In this document: positions 1 to 6,266 of the stretch, in pieces
Position numbering within the stretch: the first letter of the stretch is position 1
Layout of the letters: each line of letters starts with the position of its first letter
DNA from: Thermoleophilia bacterium UBA6103
GTDB taxonomy: Bacteria; Actinomycetota; Thermoleophilia; UBA2241
Length of the DNA: 10,653 bases
Reading direction: 5' to 3'
Assembly: GCA_002423545.1 (NCBI GenBank)
Contig: DIWP01000014.1
Coordinates: 360 to 11,012 of the forward strand
The notes under the pieces: model-generated
What the model was told of the DNA's origin: nothing
The model's input: only the letters and a program-made list of their open reading frames with translations
The model's database searches: none
Position numbers and translations under genes: made by a program

Positions 1-2
1 CC

Positions 3-893
3 GGCGACTCGGCCTGCGTCATCCCCTCCATCTCGCTGGGAGAGGGCACGCTGGAGCAGGTCCGCCGCTGGGTCCGCGAGCTGGCGCTGGCGCTCGGGGT
101 GCGCGGCCTCATGAACGCCCAGTTCGCCTACCAGAACTACGAGCTCTACGTTCTGGAGGTCAATCCCCGCGCCTCCCGGACGGTGCCGTTCGTCAGCAAG
201 GCGACCGGTGTGCAGCTCGCCAAGGTGGCCACCAGGGTCGTGCTCGGCGAGCGCCTCGCCGACCTGGTGCCGTCGGACCGCCGCGTGCCGGAGCACGTGA
301 GCGTCAAGGAGGCGGTGGCGCCGTTCAACCGCTTCCCCGAGGCCGATACCCGCCTCGGTCCGGAGATGAAGTCGACCGGCGAGGTCATGGGGATCGCCGG
401 GGCGTTCCCGGCCGCTTTCGCCAAGGCGCAGGCGGCGGCCGGCGCACCGCTGCCGACCGAAGGGACGGCCTTCCTCTCGGTCAACGACAGCGACAAGTCG
501 GCGGCCACCATCCTGGCGCAGCGCCTGTCCGGCCTCGGTTTCCGCATCCTCGCCACCGACGGCACGGCGCGGGCGCTGCAGAGCCTCGGTGTGCCGACCG
601 AACGCGTCAACAAGGTCGTGGAGGGCGCGCCGCACATCGTCGAGCGCATCGCCGGCGGCGAGGTCGACCTGGTGATCAATACGCCGTACGGGCGCGCCGC
701 GCGCTCCGACGGCTTCGAGATCCGCCGCGCGGCGCTGCGCCGCGGGGTGCCGTGCATCACCACGCTGGCCGGCGCCTCGGCCGCCGTCTCGGCCATCGAG
801 GCGTCACGACGGCCTCGCGTCGGCGTGCACTGCCTGCAGGACCTGCACGCCGGGCCTCCCGGGCCCCGCGGCCGGCCTCGGGTCGTGCGATGA
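3..893 (+). CDS. carB: Carbamoyl-phosphate synthase large subunit, C-terminal part (5' truncated by window edge)
   Basis: CarB makes carbamoyl phosphate from bicarbonate, ATP and glutamine-derived ammonia for pyrimidine and arginine synthesis. The frame is open from base 3, so the gene begins before the window and only the last 296 residues are visible. The first part holds the end of the second ATP-grasp domain: GDSACVIP, then EVNPRASRTVPFVSKATG, which carries the metal/ATP-binding Glu and Asn. From about visible residue 155 comes the MGS-like allosteric domain, with FLSVNDSDK, ATDGTA and VINTPYG followed by TTLAGASAAV, typical of the regulatory lobe. The last residues (LQDLH plus an Arg/Pro/Gly-rich tail of about 15 residues) run slightly past the usual end. 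The stop overlaps the pyrK start by 4 nt (ATGA), which indicates one operon with translational coupling. Identity is secure; allosteric behaviour cannot be read from the sequence. Confidence 0.97.
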   Translation, partial: GDSACVIPSISLGEGTLEQVRRWVRELALALGVRGLMNAQFAYQNYELYVLEVNPRASRTVPFVSKATGVQLAKVATRVVLGERLADLVPSDRRVPEHVSVKEAVAPFNRFPEADTRLGPEMKSTGEVMGIAGAFPAAFAKAQAAAGAPLPTEGTAFLSVNDSDKSAATILAQRLSGLGFRILATDGTARALQSLGVPTERVNKVVEGAPHIVERIAGGEVDLVINTPYGRAARSDGFEIRRAALRRGVPCITTLAGASAAVSAIEASRRPRVGVHCLQDLHAGPPGPRGRPRVVR

Positions 894-1723
894 GCGCCGC
901 GCCCGACCGTCCCGACGGCTGCGGACCCACCGGCGCCGTGGTGGTACCGTGCCCCGTGGTCGAGGTCCGGCGCTTCGCCGACTGGTCTCTTGTGTGGATC
1001 GAGGCACCGGCGGTGGCGCGCGCGGCCCGTCCCGGGCAGTTCGTGATGCTCGCCGTCCCGGGCGCGGCCTTCGCGCTGCGGCGGCCGCTCTCACTCCATC
1101 GCGTCCACGGAGATCGCGTCGCGCTGCTCATCGAGCGACGCGGCGAGGGGACCCGGCGGCTGGCAGAACTGGAGGCTGGAGCCGAGATCGAGCTCAGCGG
1201 ACCGCTCGGCAACGGCTTCGACATCGCCACGACATGCAGCGCGCTGCTGGTGGCGGGGGGCATCGGCGTGGCGCCGTTGCAGTTCCTCGCCGACGAGCTG
1301 CGGGCGCGTCGGATCCCGGTGTGGACGTTCGTAGGCCTGCGTGGCAAGAGACAACTGCCGCTGCTGACCGTCCTGGACCTGCCGCGTCAGACGGTCGCCA
1401 CCGAAGACGGAGAGCGCGGGATCCACGGCACGGTCATCGAGGCACTCGATGCCTCACCGGCCGCCGCAGAGGCGGTCGAGAAGGGGGCCGAGGTCTTCGG
1501 CTGCGGCCCCCTGCCGATGCTGGTCGCGCTGCGCGATTGGGCGAGCATGCACCACCTCATCGGCTACGGGTCGCTCGAGGCGCACATGGCTTGCGGCACC
1601 GGTGCGTGTCACGGCTGTGTGGTCGCCACGACGCGCGGCTATCTGCGTGTCTGCGCCGACGGCCCCGTCCTGCCGCTCCAGGTCATCGGCGAAAGGACTC
1701 TCGCGGCGAGAGGTACGCCGTGA
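890..1723 (+). CDS. pyrK: Dihydroorotate dehydrogenase B electron-transfer subunit (PyrK)
   Basis: PyrK is the FAD/[2Fe-2S] subunit that passes electrons from the PyrD flavin to NAD+, forming the class 1B dihydroorotate dehydrogenase. The 277-residue protein shows an FNR-like FAD-binding motif RRPLSLH (residues 64-70), PLGNGF (105-110), the nucleotide-binding GGIGVAPL (123-130) and FGCGP (203-207). The iron-sulfur ligands are visible as C235, C240, C243 and C255 in MACGTGACHGC...RVCADGP. I chose the ATG at 890 because it forms a 4-nt ATGA overlap with the carB stop; the longer open frame upstream is a shadow inside carB. No clear Shine-Dalgarno precedes it, so reinitiation from carB is likely. 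The N-terminal 15 or so residues are longer than in typical PyrK and look unstructured. A lone ferredoxin reductase is unlikely given pyrD directly downstream. Confidence 0.95.
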   Translation: MSAAPDRPDGCGPTGAVVVPCPVVEVRRFADWSLVWIEAPAVARAARPGQFVMLAVPGAAFALRRPLSLHRVHGDRVALLIERRGEGTRRLAELEAGAEIELSGPLGNGFDIATTCSALLVAGGIGVAPLQFLADELRARRIPVWTFVGLRGKRQLPLLTVLDLPRQTVATEDGERGIHGTVIEALDASPAAAEAVEKGAEVFGCGPLPMLVALRDWASMHHLIGYGSLEAHMACGTGACHGCVVATTRGYLRVCADGPVLPLQVIGERTLAARGTP

Positions 1724-2670
1724 CCGGCGGCCCCGATCTGCGTGTGCGCCTCGGCGCACTGGAGCTGGCCCACCCGATCATCAACGCCTCGGGCACCTAC
1801 GACGTCCTGGCGGTCGCAGGCCACGGTCCCAGCACCGTGCCGTTCTCGTGCTACGTGCCCAAGACGGTCACTCTGGAGCCACGCACGGGGAACCCGCCGC
1901 CGCGGATCACCGAGACGCCGAGCGGGATCATCAACGCCATCGGGCTCGAGAATCCGGGCATCGAGGCATTCATCGCCGATCTGCCGCGTCTGGCCGGCCT
2001 TCGGATCCCGGTCATCATCAGCGTCGGCGGCGCCCGTCCGGCAGACTACCTGGCGGTCGTCCGTCGGATGGAGGAACGGCTCGCCGCGGCCGGCGCCGGC
2101 CGGTCGCCGGCGATCGCCGGCTACGAGCTCAACGTGTCGTGTCCCAACGTCGCCGCGGGTGGGCTGTCGATCGGCGCCGATCCCGAGGCGCTGCGCCAGC
2201 TGGTCAGCGCCGCGCGGCCGCTGACCGCGCGACTGCTGATCGCCAAGCTCACGCCCAACGTCACGGACATCGTGGCCCCGGCTCGTGCCGCGGCAGAGGC
2301 CGGCGCCGACGCGATCTCCCTCGTGAACACATTCAAGGCGCTGGTCCTCGACCCTGTGTCGCTCAGGCCGTTCCTCGGCAACCGGACCGGCGGCCTCTGC
2401 GGACCGGCCATACGCCCGATCGCCCTCCGCATGGTCGCCGAGGTGGCCATGTCGGTGGACGTGCCACTCATCGGCATGGGCGGCGTGACGAGCGGTCTGG
2501 AGGCTCTGGAGATGATCGCCTGCGGCGCTACGGCGGTCGCTGTCGGCGCCGCCACGCTGGCCGACCCGCGCGCCCCGGCGCGTATCCTCGAGCAGCTCAG
2601 TGCGGAGCTGGCGGCACGCAGCCTGGCCGGGCTCGACGACGTCCGCGGAACGGCGCTCCGGGACAGTTGA
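1720..2670 (+). CDS. pyrD: Dihydroorotate dehydrogenase B catalytic subunit (PyrD, class 1B)
   Basis: PyrD oxidises dihydroorotate to orotate with FMN, the fourth step of UMP synthesis, in the cytosol, partnered by PyrK. The 316-residue TIM-barrel protein carries K48 in PKTVTLEPRTGNPPPR, the NVSCPNV motif with the class 1B catalytic cysteine C141, K176 in AKLTPNV, SLVNTF (200-205), and the FMN phosphate-binding GMGGV (252-256) plus AVAVGAA. The cysteine rather than serine base, with pyrK beside it, places it in class 1B. In the usual GGLSGPAI segment the serine is replaced by cysteine (GGLCGPAI, C227). The GTG start at 1720 makes a 4-nt GTGA overlap with the pyrK stop and has GAGAGG at 1708-1713 six bases upstream. 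The orotidine decarboxylase gene pyrF, which often follows, is absent here; mihF comes next. Confidence 0.96.
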   Translation: MTGGPDLRVRLGALELAHPIINASGTYDVLAVAGHGPSTVPFSCYVPKTVTLEPRTGNPPPRITETPSGIINAIGLENPGIEAFIADLPRLAGLRIPVIISVGGARPADYLAVVRRMEERLAAAGAGRSPAIAGYELNVSCPNVAAGGLSIGADPEALRQLVSAARPLTARLLIAKLTPNVTDIVAPARAAAEAGADAISLVNTFKALVLDPVSLRPFLGNRTGGLCGPAIRPIALRMVAEVAMSVDVPLIGMGGVTSGLEALEMIACGATAVAVGAATLADPRAPARILEQLSAELAARSLAGLDDVRGTALRDS

Positions 2671-2696
2671 TGTTGCCGCGAGGCTTCGCGTATACT
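2667..2696 (+). promoter_or_regulatory. Sigma70-type promoter of mihF (and the gmk-rpoZ-coaBC run)
   Basis: TTGATG at 2667-2672 (four of six matches to TTGACA) and TATACT at 2691-2696 (five of six to TATAAT) are separated by 18 bp. The element straddles the pyrD stop codon. Transcription would begin near 2703-2706, at or within about three bases of the mihF ATG at 2706. The spacer holds a small inverted repeat, CGCGA/TCGCG (2677-2681 and 2686-2690, 4-nt loop), which could be an operator or chance in GC-rich DNA. It is the best promoter-like sequence in the first 7 kb, but start-site mapping is lacking. Confidence 0.65.
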
Positions 2697-2705
2697 GCGC
2701 CCGCG

Positions 2706-3035
2706 ATGACCTCCAGCCCTCAGCCCAACGCCGCACCGCAACGCTCGCTCGACCAGCGCATGGACGCGCTGCAGCGGGCGAACCACGTACGCAGCCAGCG
2801 AGCGGCTCTCAAGGCTGCTCTGAAGAACGGGCAGGCGAGCATCACACAGGTCATCGCCGATCCGCCCGAGTTCGTCCTCACGGCCAAGGTCCTCGACATC
2901 ATCATGGCGGCCCCCAAGTACGGTCGCGTCAAGGCCGGTCGTGTGATGGACCGCTGCCGCGTGAGTCCCAGCAAGACCGTCGGCGGCTTGTCGGACCGCC
3001 AGCGGCGCGAGCTCGTCGCGGCGCTCGGAGAGTAG
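2706..3035 (+). CDS. mihF: Actinobacterial integration host factor (mIHF), nucleoid-associated DNA-binding protein
   Basis: mIHF is a small, basic actinobacterial DNA-binding protein that shapes the nucleoid; it is unrelated to the HU-like IHF of proteobacteria. The 109-residue product has an N-terminal charged helix (about 14-40) rich in Arg, Lys and Ala. It is followed by a compact helical domain with KVLDIIMAAPKYGRVKAGRV and MDRCRVSPSKTVGGLSDRQ, which match the family's S13/H2TH-like DNA-binding segment (GK.RA..IM..L.IS..R.V.GLG..Q). The position directly upstream of gmk-rpoZ-coaBC is the classic one. I chose the ATG at 2706, which gives a family-like length and lies right behind a promoter. 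An in-frame ATG at 2670 overlapping the pyrD stop (TGATG) would add 12 residues and could serve read-through mRNA. There is no usable Shine-Dalgarno for 2706, which fits a leaderless message. Confidence 0.92.
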   Translation: MTSSPQPNAAPQRSLDQRMDALQRANHVRSQRAALKAALKNGQASITQVIADPPEFVLTAKVLDIIMAAPKYGRVKAGRVMDRCRVSPSKTVGGLSDRQRRELVAALGE

Positions 3036-3040
3036 CCATC
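3027..3040 (+). promoter_or_regulatory. Ribosome binding site and non-canonical ATC initiation codon of gmk
   Basis: GGAGAG at 3027-3032 is a good Shine-Dalgarno match, with GGAG seven bases ahead of ATC at 3038-3040. The mihF stop (TAG, 3033-3035) lies between them. Reading the gmk frame back to 2600 I find no ATG, GTG or TTG; the only near-cognate codons are a CTG at 2954 and this ATC. Downstream there is also none before the P-loop. The site therefore decides the gmk start, subject to the base call at 3040 being right. Confidence 0.7.
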
Positions 3041-3607
3041 CCGCTACTCGTCATCATCTCCGGGCCGTCGGGCGCGGGGAAGGGGACCGTCATCAAGCGC
3101 CTCCTCGAGCTTCTCGACGGCATCACGCCGACGGTCTCTGCCACCACGCGCCGGCCGCGTCCCGGTGAGGTCGACGGTCGCGAGTACCATTTCTTGTCGC
3201 GCTCCCGCTTCGAACAGGCGGTCTCTGCCGGCCGCTTCCTGGAATGGGTAGAATATGGTGGTGAGTTGTACGGCACTCTGCGCAGCGAGGTCGACGAGCG
3301 ACTCGATGCAGGTGTGGACGTGATCCTGGAGATCGAGCTTCAGGGCGCCCGCAAGGTCCGTGCCGAGCGCCCCGACGCGCTGGCGGTGTTCATCGCGCCG
3401 CCCAGCATGAGGGAGCTCGGGCGTCGCCTTAAGGCGCGCGGCACCGAGACCGACGAGAGCATCGCGCGGCGGCTGACGATCGCCGAGGGCGAGGTGGCGG
3501 CGGCGCGGGAATTCGACGTCGTCGTCGTCAACGACGAGGTGGAGCGTGCCGCCGCCGAGGTGGCCGAGACGATAGAGCGGCGCCGGGCCGGGCTCCCAGA
3601 GCCCTGA
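3038..3607 (+). CDS. gmk: Guanylate kinase
   Basis: Gmk phosphorylates GMP to GDP with ATP, an essential cytosolic step in guanine nucleotide supply and recycling of (p)ppGpp precursors. With initiation at ATC 3038 the protein is 189 residues, usual for the family. It opens PLLVIISGPSGAGKGT, with the P-loop at residues 9-17. Then come the GMP-binding segment SATTRRPRPGEVDGREYHF, FLEWVEYGGELYGT and ILEIELQGARKVR. The lid region shows RGTETDESIARRL and the end FDVVVVND. The start is odd: no ATG, GTG or TTG exists in frame between 2600 and the P-loop, whereas ATC has a Shine-Dalgarno at correct spacing and yields the canonical N-terminus. An automatic caller may truncate this gene or run it back into pyrD. 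It lies 2 bp after mihF and 22 bp before rpoZ, so co-transcription is expected. The function is secure; the start is a strong inference. Confidence 0.95.
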   Translation: MPLLVIISGPSGAGKGTVIKRLLELLDGITPTVSATTRRPRPGEVDGREYHFLSRSRFEQAVSAGRFLEWVEYGGELYGTLRSEVDERLDAGVDVILEIELQGARKVRAERPDALAVFIAPPSMRELGRRLKARGTETDESIARRLTIAEGEVAAAREFDVVVVNDEVERAAAEVAETIERRRAGLPEP

Positions 3608-3629
3608 GCGGCGCCGAAGAAGGAGGACC

Positions 3630-3884
3630 GTGGACAGACCCCGTATCGACGAGTTGCTCGAGCACGCCGACGATTCGCGCTACGCGCTGACCATCATCGC
3701 CGCCAAGCGTGCCCGCCAGATCAACAACTACTACAACAGCCTCGGCGAAGGCCTCATGATGGACGAGCGGTTGCCGACCGAGGAATTCACTCCGCCGCTG
3801 ATCACCACGCGGAGCAAGAACCTGCTGACGATCGCCCTGGAGGAGATCGCCGACTCCCGCATCGGCTATTCGCAGAAAGAGTAG
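3630..3884 (+). CDS. rpoZ: RNA polymerase omega subunit
   Basis: Omega binds the beta' subunit and helps RNA polymerase assembly and stability. The 84-residue protein has the conserved N-terminal stretch IDELLEHADDSRYALTIIAA followed by KRARQINNYYNSLGEGL, then a short acidic spacer and TRSKNLLTIALEEIADSRI, the second conserved helix. The length is typical for the actinobacterial form. It starts at GTG 3630, with AGGAGG at 3621-3626, spaced only three bases from the start but the strongest Shine-Dalgarno in this run. It sits between gmk and coaBC, the conserved actinobacterial order, and the 10-bp gap to coaBC implies a shared transcript. Confidence 0.96.
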   Translation: MDRPRIDELLEHADDSRYALTIIAAKRARQINNYYNSLGEGLMMDERLPTEEFTPPLITTRSKNLLTIALEEIADSRIGYSQKE

Positions 3885-3894
3885 CGGTGACCCT

Positions 3895-5148
3895 GTGAGC
3901 GAGCACGGCGACGACGGCGACCGCGGCCGGACCGCAGCCGCCTGGCACGTGCTGGTCGGTGCCTGCGGCGGCATCGCCATCTACAAGACGGTCGAGCTCG
4001 TCCGTCTCCTCGCCCGTCGCGGCTACGCCACGACGGTCGTCGAGACCGAGGCGGCGCGACGATTCGTCCTGCCGCTCACCTTTGCCGCCGCCTCCCAGAG
4101 CGCGGTGCTCGACGACGACGTCGCCTGGAGCGCCTCCGGCGGCTGGTTCGAGCACATCGAAGCGGCCCGCCGCGCCGACGTCCTGGTCATCGCCCCGGCC
4201 ACCGCCACCACGCTCGCCAAGCTGGCCGCGGGCCTGGCCGACAACCTCCTCTCGGCTATCTACCTGGCCTTCCGTGGGCCGGTGATCCTGGCGCCCTCCA
4301 TGAACTGGGCCATGTACGAGCACCCGGCCACGCAGCAGAACCTCCGTCTCCTCGCCGAGCGCGGTTGCACGGTCCTGCCGGCCACGCGCGGCCAGCTGGC
4401 CTGCGGGGAGGAGGGCAGCGGCCGCATGGCCGAGCCCGAGGTCATCCTGGCGACCGTGCAGCGCACGCTGGGCGCTCTGTCCGGCGGCCCGCTGGCGGGC
4501 CGCAAGGTGGTGGTGACCGCCGGCGGCACGCGCGAGCCGATCGACGCCGTGCGCTTCCTCGGCAACCGCTCGAGCGGCCGCATGGGAAGAGCCGTCGCCG
4601 AGGCCTCCGTCGCGCACGGTGCAGACGTCACCCTCATCAGTACCACCCCGATGACGGGGGCGGCCTGCGAGGTGACGTTGGTCGAGACCGCCGCCGAGAT
4701 GGCGGCCGCCGTCACGCGCGCCGTTGCCGACGCCGATGTGCTCGTCATGGCGGCGGCGGTGTCGGACTTCCGTCCCGCGGAGCCGCTCGAGGGCAAGATC
4801 GAGCGGGCAGACAAGGACACCCTCACGCTCGACCTGGTGCGCACCGTCGACGTCCTGGCGGAGGCCGCCCGCCCCGGGCTCTACCGCGTGGCGTTCGCCG
4901 CCGAGGCGGGACCCCGCCTGGACAGGGCGCGCGCCAAGCGCCGCGCCAAGGACGTCGACCTGATGGTCTTCAACGACATCCTGGCGGCCGGCATCGGCAT
5001 CGGCAGCGAGGACAACGAGATCACCATCATCGGGCACGATCGGGAAGAGCAGGTGGCTCGTGCCCCCAAGGATGTCTGTGCCGAGGCGATCGTGCGCGCC
5101 ATCGAACGTGACCTGGCCGCACGTGCCGGTACCGGGAGAGGCGGCTGA
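3895..5148 (+). CDS. coaBC: Bifunctional phosphopantothenoylcysteine decarboxylase / phosphopantothenate-cysteine ligase
   Basis: CoaBC performs two consecutive steps of coenzyme A synthesis: CoaB joins cysteine to 4'-phosphopantothenate and CoaC decarboxylates the product using FMN. The 417-residue protein has an N-terminal CoaC flavoprotein domain (about 17-185) with GACGGIAIYK, the catalytic His H87 in WFEHIE, the PSMNWAMYEHP substrate motif (134-144) and the active-site Cys C170 in ACGEEGSGRM. The C-terminal CoaB domain (about 200-410) shows VVVTAGGTREPIDAVRFLGN, then RSSGRMG (the usual motif has SSGKMG), MAAAVSDFRP, K301 in GKIERAD, and AKDVDLMVFNDI near the dimer/active site. The 15 leading residues are charged and probably disordered. 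The start is GTG 3895, ten bases after rpoZ, with only a weak GGTGA ahead. In many actinobacteria metK follows; here an HD-domain gene does. Confidence 0.96.
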   Translation: MSEHGDDGDRGRTAAAWHVLVGACGGIAIYKTVELVRLLARRGYATTVVETEAARRFVLPLTFAAASQSAVLDDDVAWSASGGWFEHIEAARRADVLVIAPATATTLAKLAAGLADNLLSAIYLAFRGPVILAPSMNWAMYEHPATQQNLRLLAERGCTVLPATRGQLACGEEGSGRMAEPEVILATVQRTLGALSGGPLAGRKVVVTAGGTREPIDAVRFLGNRSSGRMGRAVAEASVAHGADVTLISTTPMTGAACEVTLVETAAEMAAAVTRAVADADVLVMAAAVSDFRPAEPLEGKIERADKDTLTLDLVRTVDVLAEAARPGLYRVAFAAEAGPRLDRARAKRRAKDVDLMVFNDILAAGIGIGSEDNEITIIGHDREEQVARAPKDVCAEAIVRAIERDLAARAGTGRGG

Positions 5149-5149
5149 C

Positions 5150-5710
5150 ATGACCATCACGAGGGCTGCGGCGTTCGAGCTTGTCGAGAGGGACATAGAG
5201 AACCTCAATCTCAGACGACACATGCTGGCCTGCGAGGCCATCATGCGCGCTCTGGCCGATCATCTCGGCGAGGACGCCGAAGTATGGGGGCTGGCGGGCC
5301 TGGTCCACGACATCGACGTGGAACGCACAGCGGACGACGCCACACGCCACGGCCTCGAGGCGGCCGCCGAGCTGCAGCGCCTCGGGGCGCCGGACGAGGT
5401 GACACACGCCGTCTCAGCCCACAACGCCATGACCGGAGTCCAGGCTCAGACGCGCATGGACATCGCTCTGCTGGCGGCCGACCAGCTGAGCGGCCTCATC
5501 ACCGCCGCGGCACTCGTGCGCCCGGACAAGTCGCTGGCCGGGGTCGCCCTCAAGTCTCTCCGTAAGCGCTTTCGTGAATCGGCCTTTGCTCGCGGCGTCG
5601 ACCGCGAGGCCATCGATCGCTGCACCGAGATAGGTCTGGAGCGCGACGACTTCATGCAGATCGGCCTCGTCGCCATGCAGGGCATCGCCGGCGATCTGGG
5701 TCTGCAGTGA
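5150..5710 (+). CDS. HD/HDIG-domain phosphohydrolase of unknown substrate
   Basis: This is a metal-dependent phosphohydrolase of the HD superfamily, which acts on nucleotides or phosphoesters; the substrate cannot be told from sequence. The 186-residue protein has a complete H...HD...D set: H24 in RRHMLACEAIMRAL, H53-D54 in GLAGLVHDIDVER, further His residues H67 and H91, and D111 in LLAADQLSGL. No transmembrane segment or partner domain is present, so it is a stand-alone cytosolic enzyme, helical throughout, with a C-terminal MQIGLVAMQGIAGDLG helix. I chose ATG 5150, one base after the coaBC stop, because GGGAGAGG (5134-5141) sits eight bases upstream; the longer open frame upstream lies in coaBC. 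The 4-nt overlap with the TPR gene suggests the two are translated together. Similar small HDIG proteins occur in many anaerobes and actinobacteria. Class is sure, function unknown. Confidence 0.85.
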   Translation: MTITRAAAFELVERDIENLNLRRHMLACEAIMRALADHLGEDAEVWGLAGLVHDIDVERTADDATRHGLEAAAELQRLGAPDEVTHAVSAHNAMTGVQAQTRMDIALLAADQLSGLITAAALVRPDKSLAGVALKSLRKRFRESAFARGVDREAIDRCTEIGLERDDFMQIGLVAMQGIAGDLGLQ

Positions 5711-6168
5711 CGGTGACTGCGGACGACTGCCGACCTCATCCCGCCGGCTCCGCGAACGAGCCGTATCGCTGGCCGAGTGACGACGAGGGGGGCGCCAGCG
5801 AGGCCTACGATCTGTTCGTCCGCGGCACGGCGTTCCTGGAATCCGGACATCCCGGCCAGGCGGCCGTCCTGCTCACCAGGGCCAAGCGGCTGACCCCGGG
5901 CAAGACGTCGGTGCGCGAGGCGCTGGCACGCTCGTACTACGCGCTCGGCCGCTTCGACCACGCCGCCGCCGAGTTCGCCGCCGTCACCGAGGCCGCCCCC
6001 TGCAACGACTACGCGCACTTCGGTCTCGGCTGCAGCCTGCTGCGCCTCGGAGAGCCGCGGCGCGCCACCGCCAGCCTGCGCCTGGCGGTGGCCATGGCTC
6101 CCGATCGCGACGCCTATGCCGAACGCCTCAGCGAAGCAGAGCGACGGCTCGGGCAGGACCGCACGTAG
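5707..6168 (+). CDS. Small tetratricopeptide-repeat protein
   Basis: This is a 153-residue protein of about three tandem TPR units, a helical scaffold for protein-protein contacts; the partner is unknown. After a low-complexity N-terminus (1-30) the repeats run about 34-64 (AYDLFVRGTAFLESGHPGQA), 68-98 (VREALARSYYALGRFDHAA) and 102-132 (YAHFGLGCSLLRLGEPRRA), each with the small/large residue pattern and Pro at repeat ends. No signal peptide or membrane segment is seen, so it is probably cytosolic. It starts at GTG 5707, overlapping the HD gene stop by 4 nt (GTGA); a second in-frame GTG lies at 5713. The last ten codons plus stop form the first copy of a 30-bp tandem repeat, so the C-terminus looks recently altered. 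It is the last gene of the + strand run before the convergent htpX. Confidence 0.82.
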   Translation: MTVTADDCRPHPAGSANEPYRWPSDDEGGASEAYDLFVRGTAFLESGHPGQAAVLLTRAKRLTPGKTSVREALARSYYALGRFDHAAAEFAAVTEAAPCNDYAHFGLGCSLLRLGEPRRATASLRLAVAMAPDRDAYAERLSEAERRLGQDRT

Positions 6169-6198
6169 GAGCGGCGGCTCGGGCAGGACCGAGCGTAG
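6139..6198 (+). repeat. Two-copy 30-bp tandem repeat spanning the TPR gene stop codon
   Basis: Unit 1 (6139-6168) and unit 2 (6169-6198) match at 27 of 30 positions by my count. Both carry an in-frame TAG as their last codon and would read ERRLGQDR followed by T or A. The length is a multiple of three, so frame is kept. A degenerate third start (GCGCGGCGGCT) follows at 6199. The first copy is the real gene end; the second lies beyond the stop in the convergent intergenic gap. Confidence 0.85.
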
Positions 6199-6200
6199 GC

Positions 6201-6217
6201 GCGGCGGCTGGCGCCGC
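6201..6217. terminator. Possible GC hairpin between convergent genes (weak)
   Basis: GCGGCG (6201-6206) and CGCCGC (6212-6217) form a 6-bp perfect stem with a 5-nt loop, midway between the TPR gene stop and the htpX stop, where a bidirectional terminator would be expected. There is no T tract on either side, so this is only a candidate; in DNA this GC-rich such stems arise easily. The rest of the 98-bp gap (6169-6266) shows nothing else but the second repeat copy. Confidence 0.25.
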
Positions 6218-6266
6218 ACCGCCGACCGGACCCGGTGGCGCCCGGCGGCCGTAGCACCGTCCAGAC

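Noticed and set aside
146..796. Long open frame on the minus strand opposite carB
   Set aside because: It is antisense to clear CarB motifs, shows no family motif, and long spurious frames are expected in DNA this GC-rich.
2677..2690. CGCGA/TCGCG hairpin as a terminator after pyrD
   Set aside because: The stem is only 5 bp with no T tract, and it lies in the spacer of a promoter; at most an operator.
3249..3254. TAGAAT -10-like hexamer inside gmk
   Set aside because: There is no -35 or exact extended -10, and the position is mid-gene; it is explained by codons for VEY.
3802..5244. A 480-codon minus-strand open frame across rpoZ, coaBC and the HD gene
   Set aside because: Composition is Gly/Arg/His-rich shadow sequence with no domain; the opposite strand has three well-supported genes.
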